Position numbers and translations under genes: made by a program
Shown: positions 1-7,823 of the stretch, one piece after another
Layout of the letters: each line of letters begins with the position of its first letter
Position numbering within the stretch: position 1 is the first letter of the stretch
Assembly (NCBI RefSeq): GCF_017569225.1
Contig: NZ_CP071868.1
Location: 1,736,001-1,800,000 of the forward strand
DNA from: Pengzhenrongella sicca
Lineage (GTDB): Bacteria; Actinomycetota; Actinomycetes; Actinomycetales; Cellulomonadaceae
Reading direction: 5' to 3'
Length of the DNA: 64,000 bases
Notes under the pieces: generated by a model
Told to the model about the DNA's origin: nothing
The model's database searches: none
What the model saw: only the letters and a program-made list of their open reading frames with translations

Positions 1-2
1 TG

Positions 3-68
3 GCCGGGATCCTGGCGGCCGCGCTCGCGTGGTGGGGCATCTCCCAGCGAGTCGAGGAGTACCGATGA
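3..68 (+). CDS. C-terminal end of a membrane protein (probable GlnX)
   Basis: Only the last 21 residues of this gene are in the window. They form a hydrophobic segment (AGILAAALAWWGI) followed by a short charged tail ending in a TGA at 66-68. The stop overlaps the first possible ATG of the next gene. In mycobacteria and corynebacteria the gene before glnH-pknG encodes GlnX, a membrane protein that couples amino-acid sensing to PknG. The identity here is inferred from position only. Confidence 0.5.
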   Translation, partial: AGILAAALAWWGISQRVEEYR

Positions 69-84
69 GTCGAGGAGTACCGAT
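49..84 (+). repeat. 18-bp tandem duplication over the glnH start site
   Basis: The 18 bases at 49-66 are repeated exactly at 67-84. Each unit carries the same GAGGAG-type ribosome site and an ATG, so the downstream gene has two in-frame starts, at 65 and 83, each with its own identical ribosome binding site. The upstream stop codon overlaps the first start. Confidence 0.9.
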
Positions 85-1048
85 GAGCGCGCGCCGTGGT
101 CCCGTCCTGGTCGCGCTGGCCGGGCTGCTGCTCGCGGGCTGCTCGGCATCGGCCTACGAGGACACGCCCCTGCCGAGCCCGACGACGGCGCCCACCGCGG
201 ACGCGCCGAGCGCCCCGGCCGCCGCGGCGGCCCAGTGCGCCGACCCGCTCGCGTCGTACGCGCCGCAGGGCGCACTGCCCGCCGCCGGCGCGATGCCGGC
301 CGGCTCGACCATGGAGACGATCGCGCAGCGCGGCCGGCTGATCGTCGGGGTCTCGGCCGACACGCTGCTGCTCGGCGCGCGCAACCCGATCAGCGGCCAG
401 ATCGAGGGCTTCGACATCGAGATGGCCCGGCTGGTCGCCGAGGCGATCTTCGGCGACCCCAGCCGGATCGAGCTGCGGGTCCTCACGGCCGCCCAGCGGA
501 TCCCCGCGCTCGAGGACGGCAGCGTCGACCTGGTCGCCCGCGCGATGACGATCAACTGCACGCGCTGGGAGCAGATCGCGTTCTCCGCCGAGTACTACCG
601 GGCCGGGCAGAAGGTGCTGGTGCCGCTGGGCTCCACGGCGACGTCGCTCGCGGACCTCGCGGGCCAGCGTGTGTGCGCGCCCGCGGGCTCGACGAGCCTG
701 GACACGCTCGAGGACTTCCCCGACGTCGTGCCGGTGAGCGCCAGCACGCACTCCGGCTGCCTCGTGCTGTTCCAGGAGGGCGAGGTCGACGCGATCACCG
801 GCGACGACACGGTGCTCGCCGGCCTCGCCGCGCAGGACCCGTACGCGCAGGTCGTGGGCGACGCGTTCACGTCCGAGCCGTACGGGCTCGGCATGAACCA
901 GGACGACGTCGACCTCGTCCGGTTCGTGAACGGCGTGCTCGCGCAGGCCGAGGCGGACGGGCGCTGGACCCAGGCCTACGACCGCTGGCTCGCCGACGCC
1001 CTCGGGGCCGCGCCCGTAGCCCCGACCCCCGTGTACGGGAGGGGCTGA
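83..1048 (+). CDS. glnH: GlnH-like amino-acid-binding lipoprotein
   Basis: Predicted 321-residue extracytoplasmic solute-binding protein of the SBP_bac_3 (glutamate/glutamine type) family. The N-terminus is a lipoprotein signal with lipobox LAGC (Cys20), a Ser/Pro/Ala-rich linker follows, and the binding domain starts near the RGRLIVGVSAD segment. It is followed with a TGATG overlap by the unknown gene and then pknG. In mycobacteria GlnH senses Asp/Glu in the periplasm and signals through GlnX to PknG; the same role is inferred here. ATG 83 gives a standard signal peptide; ATG 65 would add six residues (MSRGVP) in front of it and is equally well spaced from its own ribosome site. Confidence 0.85.
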   Translation: MSARRGPVLVALAGLLLAGCSASAYEDTPLPSPTTAPTADAPSAPAAAAAQCADPLASYAPQGALPAAGAMPAGSTMETIAQRGRLIVGVSADTLLLGARNPISGQIEGFDIEMARLVAEAIFGDPSRIELRVLTAAQRIPALEDGSVDLVARAMTINCTRWEQIAFSAEYYRAGQKVLVPLGSTATSLADLAGQRVCAPAGSTSLDTLEDFPDVVPVSASTHSGCLVLFQEGEVDAITGDDTVLAGLAAQDPYAQVVGDAFTSEPYGLGMNQDDVDLVRFVNGVLAQAEADGRWTQAYDRWLADALGAAPVAPTPVYGRG

Positions 1049-2211
1049 TGAGCTCGGCGCCGGTCGTCGCGCCCGACGCCCCGGCCCGGATGGGTCAGGC
1101 CGTCGAGCCGACCGAGATGCTGCGCTACCTCGAGAAGCTCGGCGCGTGGTGCGACGGGCGGCGCGCGGAGCTCGACGAGCTCGACCGGACGGCGCTCGCG
1201 GCCCCCGACTCGGCCGCGCTCACGGGCGACGTGCTGCTGTCGATGGCGCTGTGGCAGGCAGTGTCGGCCCGGTACGCGGAGCTGCTCCGGGTCTGGGACA
1301 GCGGCCGCGTCGGCCCCGTCGAGCAGCTGCGGCTCTCCGCGCTGGTGTGGGGCCGCCTCGACGCCGACGCCGGGCCGGGCGCCGCCTCGCTCGCGGTGTC
1401 CGTCCCCGAGGCGTGCCGGCTCTCGGACGCGCTGGCGACGCAGCTGGGCTGGCGCTTGTCGCTCGATCCCGTCGGCGTCGACCTCGCCGCGCACCTGCGG
1501 TCGCTGCGCGCGACCCTCGAGCGGGTGCGCGACCTGATCCCGGCCGAGCCGAGCGGTCCGGCGCGCGACGGCGCGGGGGAGCGGCTGCACCGCCTGGACC
1601 GCCGGCTCGAGGACGCGACGGCGCGGGCCCAGCGCGGCGCCGACGTCGGCGGTCTCGTCGGGCCGCTCGAGTCCGAGGCCGCCCTGATCGAGCGCGACCT
1701 CATCGTCGCCGCGGCCACCCGCCGCGACGACGAGCGCGACCGCAAGCGCGCGCACGCGCTGCGCGGGGAGCTGATCGCCCGCGCCGAGCGCGTGAACCGC
1801 GTCGTCGACGAGTGCGTGGCGCGCGTGCGCACGGCGCCGACGCTCGCGGTGCCGCGCGTTGAGGCGCTCGGGCCCGTGCCCGACGAAGCGCTTGCGGTGG
1901 ACGCGTACCTCGTCCGGCTCGCGGCGGTCGCGCGCGCGCTCGCGCTGGCCGAGCAGGCCTACGGCGGCCCGCTCGCCGAGCTCGCCGACCTGCGCGCCCT
2001 CCTGGACGTCTACCACGCCAAGGCGGCGGGCACCGGGCGCGCCGAGCACCCCGAGGTCGCCGAGATGTACAAGCAGGCGCTCGCCGTCGTCGGCGAGCTG
2101 CCGGCCGACCTGCCCCGGGCGCGCGCCGTCGTCGCCGCCTACCAGACCCTGCTCTCGGACCCGCTGCCGGGCCCGACCGCGGGACCCGCCTCCTCAGGAC
2201 GGACCTCATGA
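1048..2211 (+). CDS. Conserved hypothetical protein of the pknG operon
   Basis: A 387-residue protein that I do not recognise by family. It starts with an ATG overlapping the glnH stop (TGATG) and its own stop overlaps the pknG ATG, so it is translationally coupled on both sides. It has no signal peptide, membrane segment or cysteine cluster. It is rich in Ala, Arg, Leu and Glu with long charged helices in the middle (around residues 150-270), suggesting an all-helical, possibly coiled, cytoplasmic scaffold. Its position suggests a role in GlnH-PknG signalling; this is inference. Confidence 0.8.
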   Translation: MSSAPVVAPDAPARMGQAVEPTEMLRYLEKLGAWCDGRRAELDELDRTALAAPDSAALTGDVLLSMALWQAVSARYAELLRVWDSGRVGPVEQLRLSALVWGRLDADAGPGAASLAVSVPEACRLSDALATQLGWRLSLDPVGVDLAAHLRSLRATLERVRDLIPAEPSGPARDGAGERLHRLDRRLEDATARAQRGADVGGLVGPLESEAALIERDLIVAAATRRDDERDRKRAHALRGELIARAERVNRVVDECVARVRTAPTLAVPRVEALGPVPDEALAVDAYLVRLAAVARALALAEQAYGGPLAELADLRALLDVYHAKAAGTGRAEHPEVAEMYKQALAVVGELPADLPRARAVVAAYQTLLSDPLPGPTAGPASSGRTS

Positions 2212-4481
2212 CGACCGTTGCGTGCAGCCAGCCGGGGTGCACCGGCACCATCGTGGACGGGTACTGCGACGTCTGCGGCTCACCGGGCGGCGCGGGCGGG
2301 AGCACCGGGGCGGCGAGCGCCGCCGCCGCGAGCACCTCGACCGCGACCCGCGCGGGCGGGCCGGCGCGCGTCGGGCCGGCGGGCGTCGACTCGGCCGTGT
2401 CGACCGTCTCGCGCGCGTCGAACCGCCTGGCGTCGACGGCGATCGGCTCGGCGCGCGCGGGCGGCACCCAGGTGACCCAGCGCAAGGGGACGTCGTCGGT
2501 GCGCCTGCGGGCCGCCCGGCTCGGCGCGGGCCTGACCACGATCCCGCCCCAGCCGCCGATCGACGCCCGCTCCGCGCTGATGACGAACCCGGAGGTGGCC
2601 GAGGAGAAGCGGGTCTGCCCGAACTGCGGCTCGCCGGTCGGTCGCTCGCACGACGGGCGGCCCGGGCGTACCGAGGGCTTCTGCCCGAAGTGCCGGAGCC
2701 CGTTCTCGTTCACCCCGAAGCTCCAGGCGGGCGACCTCGTCGGCGGGCAGTACGAGGTCGCGGGCGCGCTCGCGCACGGCGGGCTCGGCTGGATCTACCT
2801 CGCGCAGGACCGCAACGTGTCGGACCGGTGGGTCGTGCTCAAGGGCCTGCTCAACGCGGGCGACGCCGACGCCCTCGCGGCCGCGATCGCCGAGCGCCAG
2901 TTCCTCGCGCAGGTCGAGCACCCGCTGATCGTCGAGATCTACAACTTCGTCACGCACGAGGGCGCCGGCTACATCGTCATGGAGTACATCGGCGGCACGT
3001 CGCTGAAGTCGCTGCTCAAGGATCGGATGAAGGCCGCGGGCCACTACGATCCGCTGCCGCTCGACCAGGCGATCGCGTACGTGCTCGAGATCCTGCCCGC
3101 GTTCGGGTACCTGCACGACCTCGGGCTCGTCTACTGCGACTTCAAGCCCGACAACATCATTCAGGTGGGCGACGACGTCCGCCTGATCGACCTCGGCGGC
3201 GTCCGGCGCCTCGCCGACGTCGACTCCGCGATCTACGGCACGGTCGGGTACCAGGCGCCCGAGGTGCCCGACGTCGGCACGACCGTCGCGTCGGACATCT
3301 ACACGATCGGGCGGACGCTGCTCGTGCTCGCGATGGAGTTCCGGGGCTACCAGTCGACGTACCTGACGTCGCTGCCGTCGGTCGCCGACACGCCGCTGTT
3401 CCAGCGGTACGACTCGTTCCACCGCCTCGTCGTCAAAGCCTGCGCGCCGGACCCGGCGGACCGGTTCGCGTCCGCGGCCGAGCTGCGGGTCCAGCTGCTC
3501 GGGGTGCTGCGCGAGGTCGTCGCGATGGACCGGCCCGGCGACGCGGCCGCGCGGCACGCAGCGCCGTCGCTGCTGTTCGAGACCCCGAACGTCTCGGACG
3601 CGGTGCTCACCTGGCAGGGCCTGCCAGGGCTGCTCGTCGACTCGGGGGACCCGCAGGTCGGGTGGCTCGCGACCGTGAGCGTCGAGGAGCCGGCGGCCCG
3701 GCTCGAGGCGCTCCGGCAGGCGCCCGACCGGTCGCCCGAGGTGCTGCTCCAGATCGGCCGGACCGCACTGGTGGCCGGTCACCCCGAGCTCGTGGACGCG
3801 GTGGCGGACGAGTTGCTCACTGGCGACCCGTGGGAGTGGCGCGCGGTCTGGCTGCAGGGCCTCAAGGCCCTCGCGGCCGACGACGGCGCGGGCGCCCGCT
3901 CGGCGTTCAACGCCGTGTACGGCCAGGTGCCGGGGGAGCTCGCGCCGAAGCTCGCGCTCGCCCTCGCGTGCGAGACGAGCGGCGAGCTCGACATCGCGGA
4001 GGCCCTGTACTCCATCTGCGCGCGCAGCGACGCGTCTTACGCCGCCCCGGCGGCGCTCGCGATGGCGCGGATCCGAGCCTCGCGGCAGGACACGGAGGGC
4101 GCGGTCGCGGCGCTCGACCTCGTCTCGCCGACGAGCCGCGCGTACACCGAGGCGCGGCGCCAGCGGGCCGGGCTGCTCGCGGCGTCCGGAGGCGGGCTGC
4201 CGGCCCTGGCGGCCGCGATGGCGAGCGTCGACGGCGTCGGGATCGACGAGCTCCAGCGGGCGCGGCTGACGGCGAACGTGCTCTCGAGCGCGCTCCGGCT
4301 CGTGCTCGACCACGGCCCGCAGCCCGCACTGCGGATCGGCGGCGTCGAGGCCGCGGAGCCCGCGCTGCGCGACGGGCTCGAGGGCGCGTACCGGCGCCTC
4401 GCCACGATGGCGTCGACGCGCGACGAGCGCGTCGCGCTCGTAGACGCCGCGAACGGCGTGCGCCGGTGGACGCTCCGATGA
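2208..4481 (+). CDS. pknG: PknG-type serine/threonine protein kinase
   Basis: A 757-residue soluble kinase. An N-terminal zinc ribbon (Cys6, 11, 20, 23) precedes a Ser/Ala-rich linker. A rubredoxin-like pair of CPxC knuckles follows (Cys137/140 and Cys159/162), as in mycobacterial PknG. The kinase domain starts near residue 180 with ATP lysine 212, catalytic loop YCDFKPDN (Asp311) and DLGG (Asp328) in place of DFG. The C-terminal third is a helical TPR-like region. In known systems PknG phosphorylates a small FHA protein (GarA/OdhI) to control 2-oxoglutarate flux. The extra N-terminal ribbon is unusual and is echoed in the phosphatase and FHA protein downstream. Start ATG overlaps the previous stop. 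Confidence 0.93.
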   Translation: MTTVACSQPGCTGTIVDGYCDVCGSPGGAGGSTGAASAAAASTSTATRAGGPARVGPAGVDSAVSTVSRASNRLASTAIGSARAGGTQVTQRKGTSSVRLRAARLGAGLTTIPPQPPIDARSALMTNPEVAEEKRVCPNCGSPVGRSHDGRPGRTEGFCPKCRSPFSFTPKLQAGDLVGGQYEVAGALAHGGLGWIYLAQDRNVSDRWVVLKGLLNAGDADALAAAIAERQFLAQVEHPLIVEIYNFVTHEGAGYIVMEYIGGTSLKSLLKDRMKAAGHYDPLPLDQAIAYVLEILPAFGYLHDLGLVYCDFKPDNIIQVGDDVRLIDLGGVRRLADVDSAIYGTVGYQAPEVPDVGTTVASDIYTIGRTLLVLAMEFRGYQSTYLTSLPSVADTPLFQRYDSFHRLVVKACAPDPADRFASAAELRVQLLGVLREVVAMDRPGDAAARHAAPSLLFETPNVSDAVLTWQGLPGLLVDSGDPQVGWLATVSVEEPAARLEALRQAPDRSPEVLLQIGRTALVAGHPELVDAVADELLTGDPWEWRAVWLQGLKALAADDGAGARSAFNAVYGQVPGELAPKLALALACETSGELDIAEALYSICARSDASYAAPAALAMARIRASRQDTEGAVAALDLVSPTSRAYTEARRQRAGLLAASGGGLPALAAAMASVDGVGIDELQRARLTANVLSSALRLVLDHGPQPALRIGGVEAAEPALRDGLEGAYRRLATMASTRDERVALVDAANGVRRWTLR

Positions 4482-5611
4482 GCGCGCCGACGGGAGCGGT
4501 CGCCGGCGGCGGGCTCCTGACCTGCGCCGAGTGCGGCGCCGCCGCACCCGCCGACGCCCGGTTCTGCGAGGCGTGCGGGCACGAGTTCCCGCAGGTGGCG
4601 GCGCCAGCGGCGGCAGCGCGAGCGGAGTCGTCAGCGGCGTCGTCGGCGGTCGACGCCGCCGCGGCGGCCGCTCCCGACGGCCCGATCCCGTGCGCGGAGT
4701 GCGGCGGCGTCGTCGACCCGGACGGATACTGCTCGCTCTGCGGGGCGAAGGCCCCCGTCCCGCGCGACCACCTCGTCGAGCAGCCGCAGCCCTGGGTCGG
4801 CGCGGTGAGCGACCGCGGCGTGCGGCACCGCCGCAACGAGGACGCGATGGCGACCGCGGCAGACGAGGCCCCCGGCGGGCGCGCGATCCTCGTCGTGTGC
4901 GACGGCGTGTCGAGCTCCGAGAACTCCGACGTCGCGAGCCTCGCCGCGGCGCGGGCCGCCCGGGAGGTGCTGGTGCACTCGCGCGCGCAGGGCCTGGGCA
5001 CGGACTCGACGCTGCTCGCGGTGCTGAGCGACCGGATCGAGGCGGCCGCGGACGCCGCGAGCCGCGCCGTCGCGCAGTCGACCGCCGCCGACCACGGCGC
5101 CAGCCCGCCGTCGTGCACGTTCGTCGCCGCCGTCGTCGAGCGCGACCGGATCGTCGCGGGCGTCGTCGGCGACAGCCGGGCGTACTGGTTCCCCGACGGC
5201 GGCGAGCCGCTCGCGCTCACGGTCGACGACTCGTGGTCCGCCGAGCAGATGGCGCTGGGCGTGCCGCGCGCCGAGGCCGAGTCCGGCCCGCACGCGCACG
5301 CGATCACGCGCTGGCTCGGCGTCGACGCGCCCGACCACACGCCGCGGATCACGACGGCGGCGGTCACCTCGCCTGGGTGGCTGCTCGTGTGCTCGGACGG
5401 GCTGTGGAACTACTGCTCGGCGGCCGACGACCTCGAGGCCCTGCTGCGGCGGACCGCGGCCGACGCCGCCGGCGAGCCGCTCGCGACGGCGTCGGCCCTG
5501 GTTGACTGGGCGAACGCGCAGGGCGGACATGACAACATCACGGTGGCGCTCGCCAGGCTGGGCACAGCGGCGCCGGACCGGCAGGGCACGGCCACGAGCG
5601 GGGAGAGCTGA
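4478..5611 (+). CDS. PP2C-family protein phosphatase with zinc ribbons
   Basis: A 377-residue metal-dependent Ser/Thr phosphatase, predicted to reverse PknG phosphorylation. Two zinc ribbons come first: Cys16/19/30/33 and Cys72/75/85/88. The PP2C domain runs from about residue 108 with the expected motifs: SDRG (Asp112), NED (120-122), CDG (Asp142), GDSR (Asp232), SDG (Asp307) and DNIT (Asp352), so the metal-binding acidic residues are intact. No membrane segment. The ATG overlaps the pknG stop, which fits co-translation of kinase and phosphatase. Confidence 0.92.
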   Translation: MSAPTGAVAGGGLLTCAECGAAAPADARFCEACGHEFPQVAAPAAAARAESSAASSAVDAAAAAAPDGPIPCAECGGVVDPDGYCSLCGAKAPVPRDHLVEQPQPWVGAVSDRGVRHRRNEDAMATAADEAPGGRAILVVCDGVSSSENSDVASLAAARAAREVLVHSRAQGLGTDSTLLAVLSDRIEAAADAASRAVAQSTAADHGASPPSCTFVAAVVERDRIVAGVVGDSRAYWFPDGGEPLALTVDDSWSAEQMALGVPRAEAESGPHAHAITRWLGVDAPDHTPRITTAAVTSPGWLLVCSDGLWNYCSAADDLEALLRRTAADAAGEPLATASALVDWANAQGGHDNITVALARLGTAAPDRQGTATSGES

Positions 5612-5613
5612 CG

Positions 5614-6894
5614 ATGACGGAGTTTGCGGCACAGGTGTTCCAGAACGAGTTCCTCGCGGACGGCGGGACGGACGTGCACGCGATCGTCACGGTCACCTGC
5701 ACCGGGGCGGGGCAGGCCGGTCAGTCCGGCGGCGGCGAGGCCGCCGAGATCGTCATCGTGGACACCTCGGGGTCGATGGGCCTCGGCATCCGGGATGCGC
5801 AGATCGCGGCCGTCGCGGCGCTCGACCAGGTGATCGACGGGACCTGGTTCGCCGTCATCGCCGGCAACCACCTCGCCCGGCTGGCCTACCCCACCGACTC
5901 GCGCGAGCTCGGCATGACCCGCATGGACCCCGCCGCGCGCGCCGAGGCCCGCGCCGCGATCGGCACGTTCACCGCCGACGGCGGCACCGCGATGGGCACC
6001 TGGCTCGAGCTCGCGAGCGCGGTGTTCGACTCCGTGCCGGCGGCGACGCAGCGGCACGCGATCCTGCTCACGGACGGCAAGAACCAGCACGAGACGCCGG
6101 CCGAGCTCACCCGCCGGATCGCCGCGGCGAGCGGCCGGTTCCAGTGCGACTGCCGCGGGGTCGGCGCCGACTGGGTGGTCGGCGAGGTCCGCCGCATCGC
6201 GACCGCCCTGATGGGAACGGTCGACCTCATCCCGACGCCCGGCGAGATGGCCGGCGAGTTCGAGCGCCTCATGCGCGCCGCGATGTCGCGCGGCGTCGCC
6301 TCCGCTGACCTGCGGGTCTGGGCCCCCCAGGGTGCCCGAGTGCTCTTCGTGCGCCAGGTCGCCCCGGCCGTCGAGGACCTCACGGGCCGCCGCCGCGAGG
6401 TGAACGCGCTCACGGGCGCGTACCCCACCGGCAGCTGGGGCGACGAGTCCCGCGACTTCCACGTCGCGGTGCGCCTGCCCGCGGCGAAGGGCGTTGGGCA
6501 GGAGCAGCTCGCGGCCCGCGTCCAGCTCGCCCTCGGCGACGCCGTGCAGGCCCAGGGCATGGTCAAGGCCTTGTGGTCCGACGACGACGCGCTCACCGCC
6601 CGCATCAACCCGGAGGTCGCGCACTACACGGGTCAGACCGAGCTTGCCGAGGCGATCCAGGACGGCCTCGCGGCCAAGGCGATCGGCGACACCGCGACCG
6701 CGACCGCGAAGCTCGGCCGGGCCGTCCAGCTCGCCGCCGAGACCGGCAACGAGGAGGCGACCTCGAAGCTGCGCAAGGTCGTCGACATCGAGGAGCCCGG
6801 CACCGGCAAGGTGCGGCTGCGCAAGAGCGTGGACCGGCTCGACGAGATGGCGCTCGACACGGCGTCGACCAAGACGACGCGGGTCAAGCGATGA
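5614..6894 (+). CDS. von Willebrand factor A domain protein
   Basis: A 426-residue cytoplasmic protein with an N-terminal beta segment, then a VWA domain. The MIDAS metal site is complete: DTSGS at 50-54, Thr125 in a GGTAMG turn, and Asp154 in LLTDGK. The C-terminal part is beta-rich and ends in a charged helix with a lysine/arginine tail. It has no transmembrane anchor. It lies two bases after the phosphatase stop and overlaps the FHA gene by ATGA, so it is part of the same operon. VWA proteins usually act as metal-dependent protein-binding modules; a role as scaffold or effector of PknG signalling is inferred. Confidence 0.9.
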   Translation: MTEFAAQVFQNEFLADGGTDVHAIVTVTCTGAGQAGQSGGGEAAEIVIVDTSGSMGLGIRDAQIAAVAALDQVIDGTWFAVIAGNHLARLAYPTDSRELGMTRMDPAARAEARAAIGTFTADGGTAMGTWLELASAVFDSVPAATQRHAILLTDGKNQHETPAELTRRIAAASGRFQCDCRGVGADWVVGEVRRIATALMGTVDLIPTPGEMAGEFERLMRAAMSRGVASADLRVWAPQGARVLFVRQVAPAVEDLTGRRREVNALTGAYPTGSWGDESRDFHVAVRLPAAKGVGQEQLAARVQLALGDAVQAQGMVKALWSDDDALTARINPEVAHYTGQTELAEAIQDGLAAKAIGDTATATAKLGRAVQLAAETGNEEATSKLRKVVDIEEPGTGKVRLRKSVDRLDEMALDTASTKTTRVKR

Positions 6895-7730
6895 CCGACC
6901 CGGGTGGTTCGGCGGGCACGGTGACCTGCCCGAACGGGCACCAGAGCGTGGCGACCGACTACTGCGACGTCTGTGGCGAGCCGCTCGCCGCGGTGCTCGC
7001 CGGCGGTGCCGGTGGCGGCGCTGGAGCTGGAGCGGGAGTCGGTGCGGGCGCCGCGGGGGGCGCTCCGACCGGCTCGGCTCCGACCGGCTCGGCGTCGACC
7101 GGCCCGGCGTCGCAGACCTGCCCGAACTGCCAGACGGAGAACGTCGCCGACGCGCTGTTCTGCGAGGCGTGCGGGTACGACTTCACGACGGGCGCGATGC
7201 CGCGGGTGCCGGCTCCGGCGTCGTCGCTCGACCTCGGTGCGCCGGACGCGAGCCCCGCAGGTCCCGCGAGCCCCGCGGGCTCCGCGAGCCCGACGCCGCT
7301 CGCGCCGCGCGTGCCGCTCGAGTGGGTCACGGAGATCTGGGTCGACCCCGACTGGTACGCCGAGCAGGACAGCACCGAGCCGTGCCCGTCCCCGGGCCTG
7401 CCGGCGATCGTGCCGCTCACGGTCCGGAGCGTCCTGATCGGTCGCGTCTCGAAGAGCCGGAACATCCACCCGGAGATCGACTGCGACGGCGACATCGGCG
7501 TCAGCAGGCGGCAGGCCCAGCTCACGACGGACGGCACGCGCTGGTGGGTCGAGGACCTGCAGTCGTCGAACGGAACGTACGTGGGGCCGGACAGCGGACC
7601 GCTGCCGACCGTGCCGCTCACGCCCGGCCAGCGCCGGGAGCTGTCGGAGGGCGACCGCGTGTACGTCGGCGCGTGGACGAGGATCGTCGTGCGCCGGGCG
7701 ACCGACGAGGAGAAGGCCGGGGCCGCCTGA
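6891..7730 (+). CDS. FHA domain protein with two zinc ribbons
   Basis: A 279-residue protein. The N-terminus has a ribbon CPNGH...YCDVCG and a second one with CPNC and FCEACG, separated by a Gly/Ala stretch. The C-terminal FHA domain has the phosphothreonine-binding residues: Gly184-Arg185, Ser205-Arg206-Arg207 and Asn227-Gly228 in SSNGTYV. FHA proteins GarA and OdhI are the PknG substrates in other actinobacteria, so this protein is a good candidate for a phosphorylation-controlled partner. It lacks an obvious N-terminal ETTS-type phosphosite. It ends the operon. Confidence 0.9.
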   Translation: MTDPGGSAGTVTCPNGHQSVATDYCDVCGEPLAAVLAGGAGGGAGAGAGVGAGAAGGAPTGSAPTGSASTGPASQTCPNCQTENVADALFCEACGYDFTTGAMPRVPAPASSLDLGAPDASPAGPASPAGSASPTPLAPRVPLEWVTEIWVDPDWYAEQDSTEPCPSPGLPAIVPLTVRSVLIGRVSKSRNIHPEIDCDGDIGVSRRQAQLTTDGTRWWVEDLQSSNGTYVGPDSGPLPTVPLTPGQRRELSEGDRVYVGAWTRIVVRRATDEEKAGAA

Positions 7731-7743
7731 GTCGGCAGCTCAG

Positions 7744-7823
7744 CCCGCGAGGGATTCGAACGGCCCGCGAGAGATCACAACGGCCCTCGAACGATCAGAA
7801 CGGCCCTCGAACGATCAGAACGG
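7744..7823. repeat. 20-bp degenerate tandem repeat between convergent genes
   Basis: About four units of 20 bp, the last two nearly identical (CTCGAACGATCAGAACGGCC). It lies in the gap between the FHA operon and the convergent DUF222 gene and includes that gene's stop codon. Function unknown; similar short tandem repeats occur at two other convergent ends in this window. Confidence 0.85.

Noticed and set aside
235-2049. Long frames on both strands overlapping glnH and the next gene
   Set aside because: They are Arg/Pro-rich shadows of GC-rich coding sequence without family motifs.
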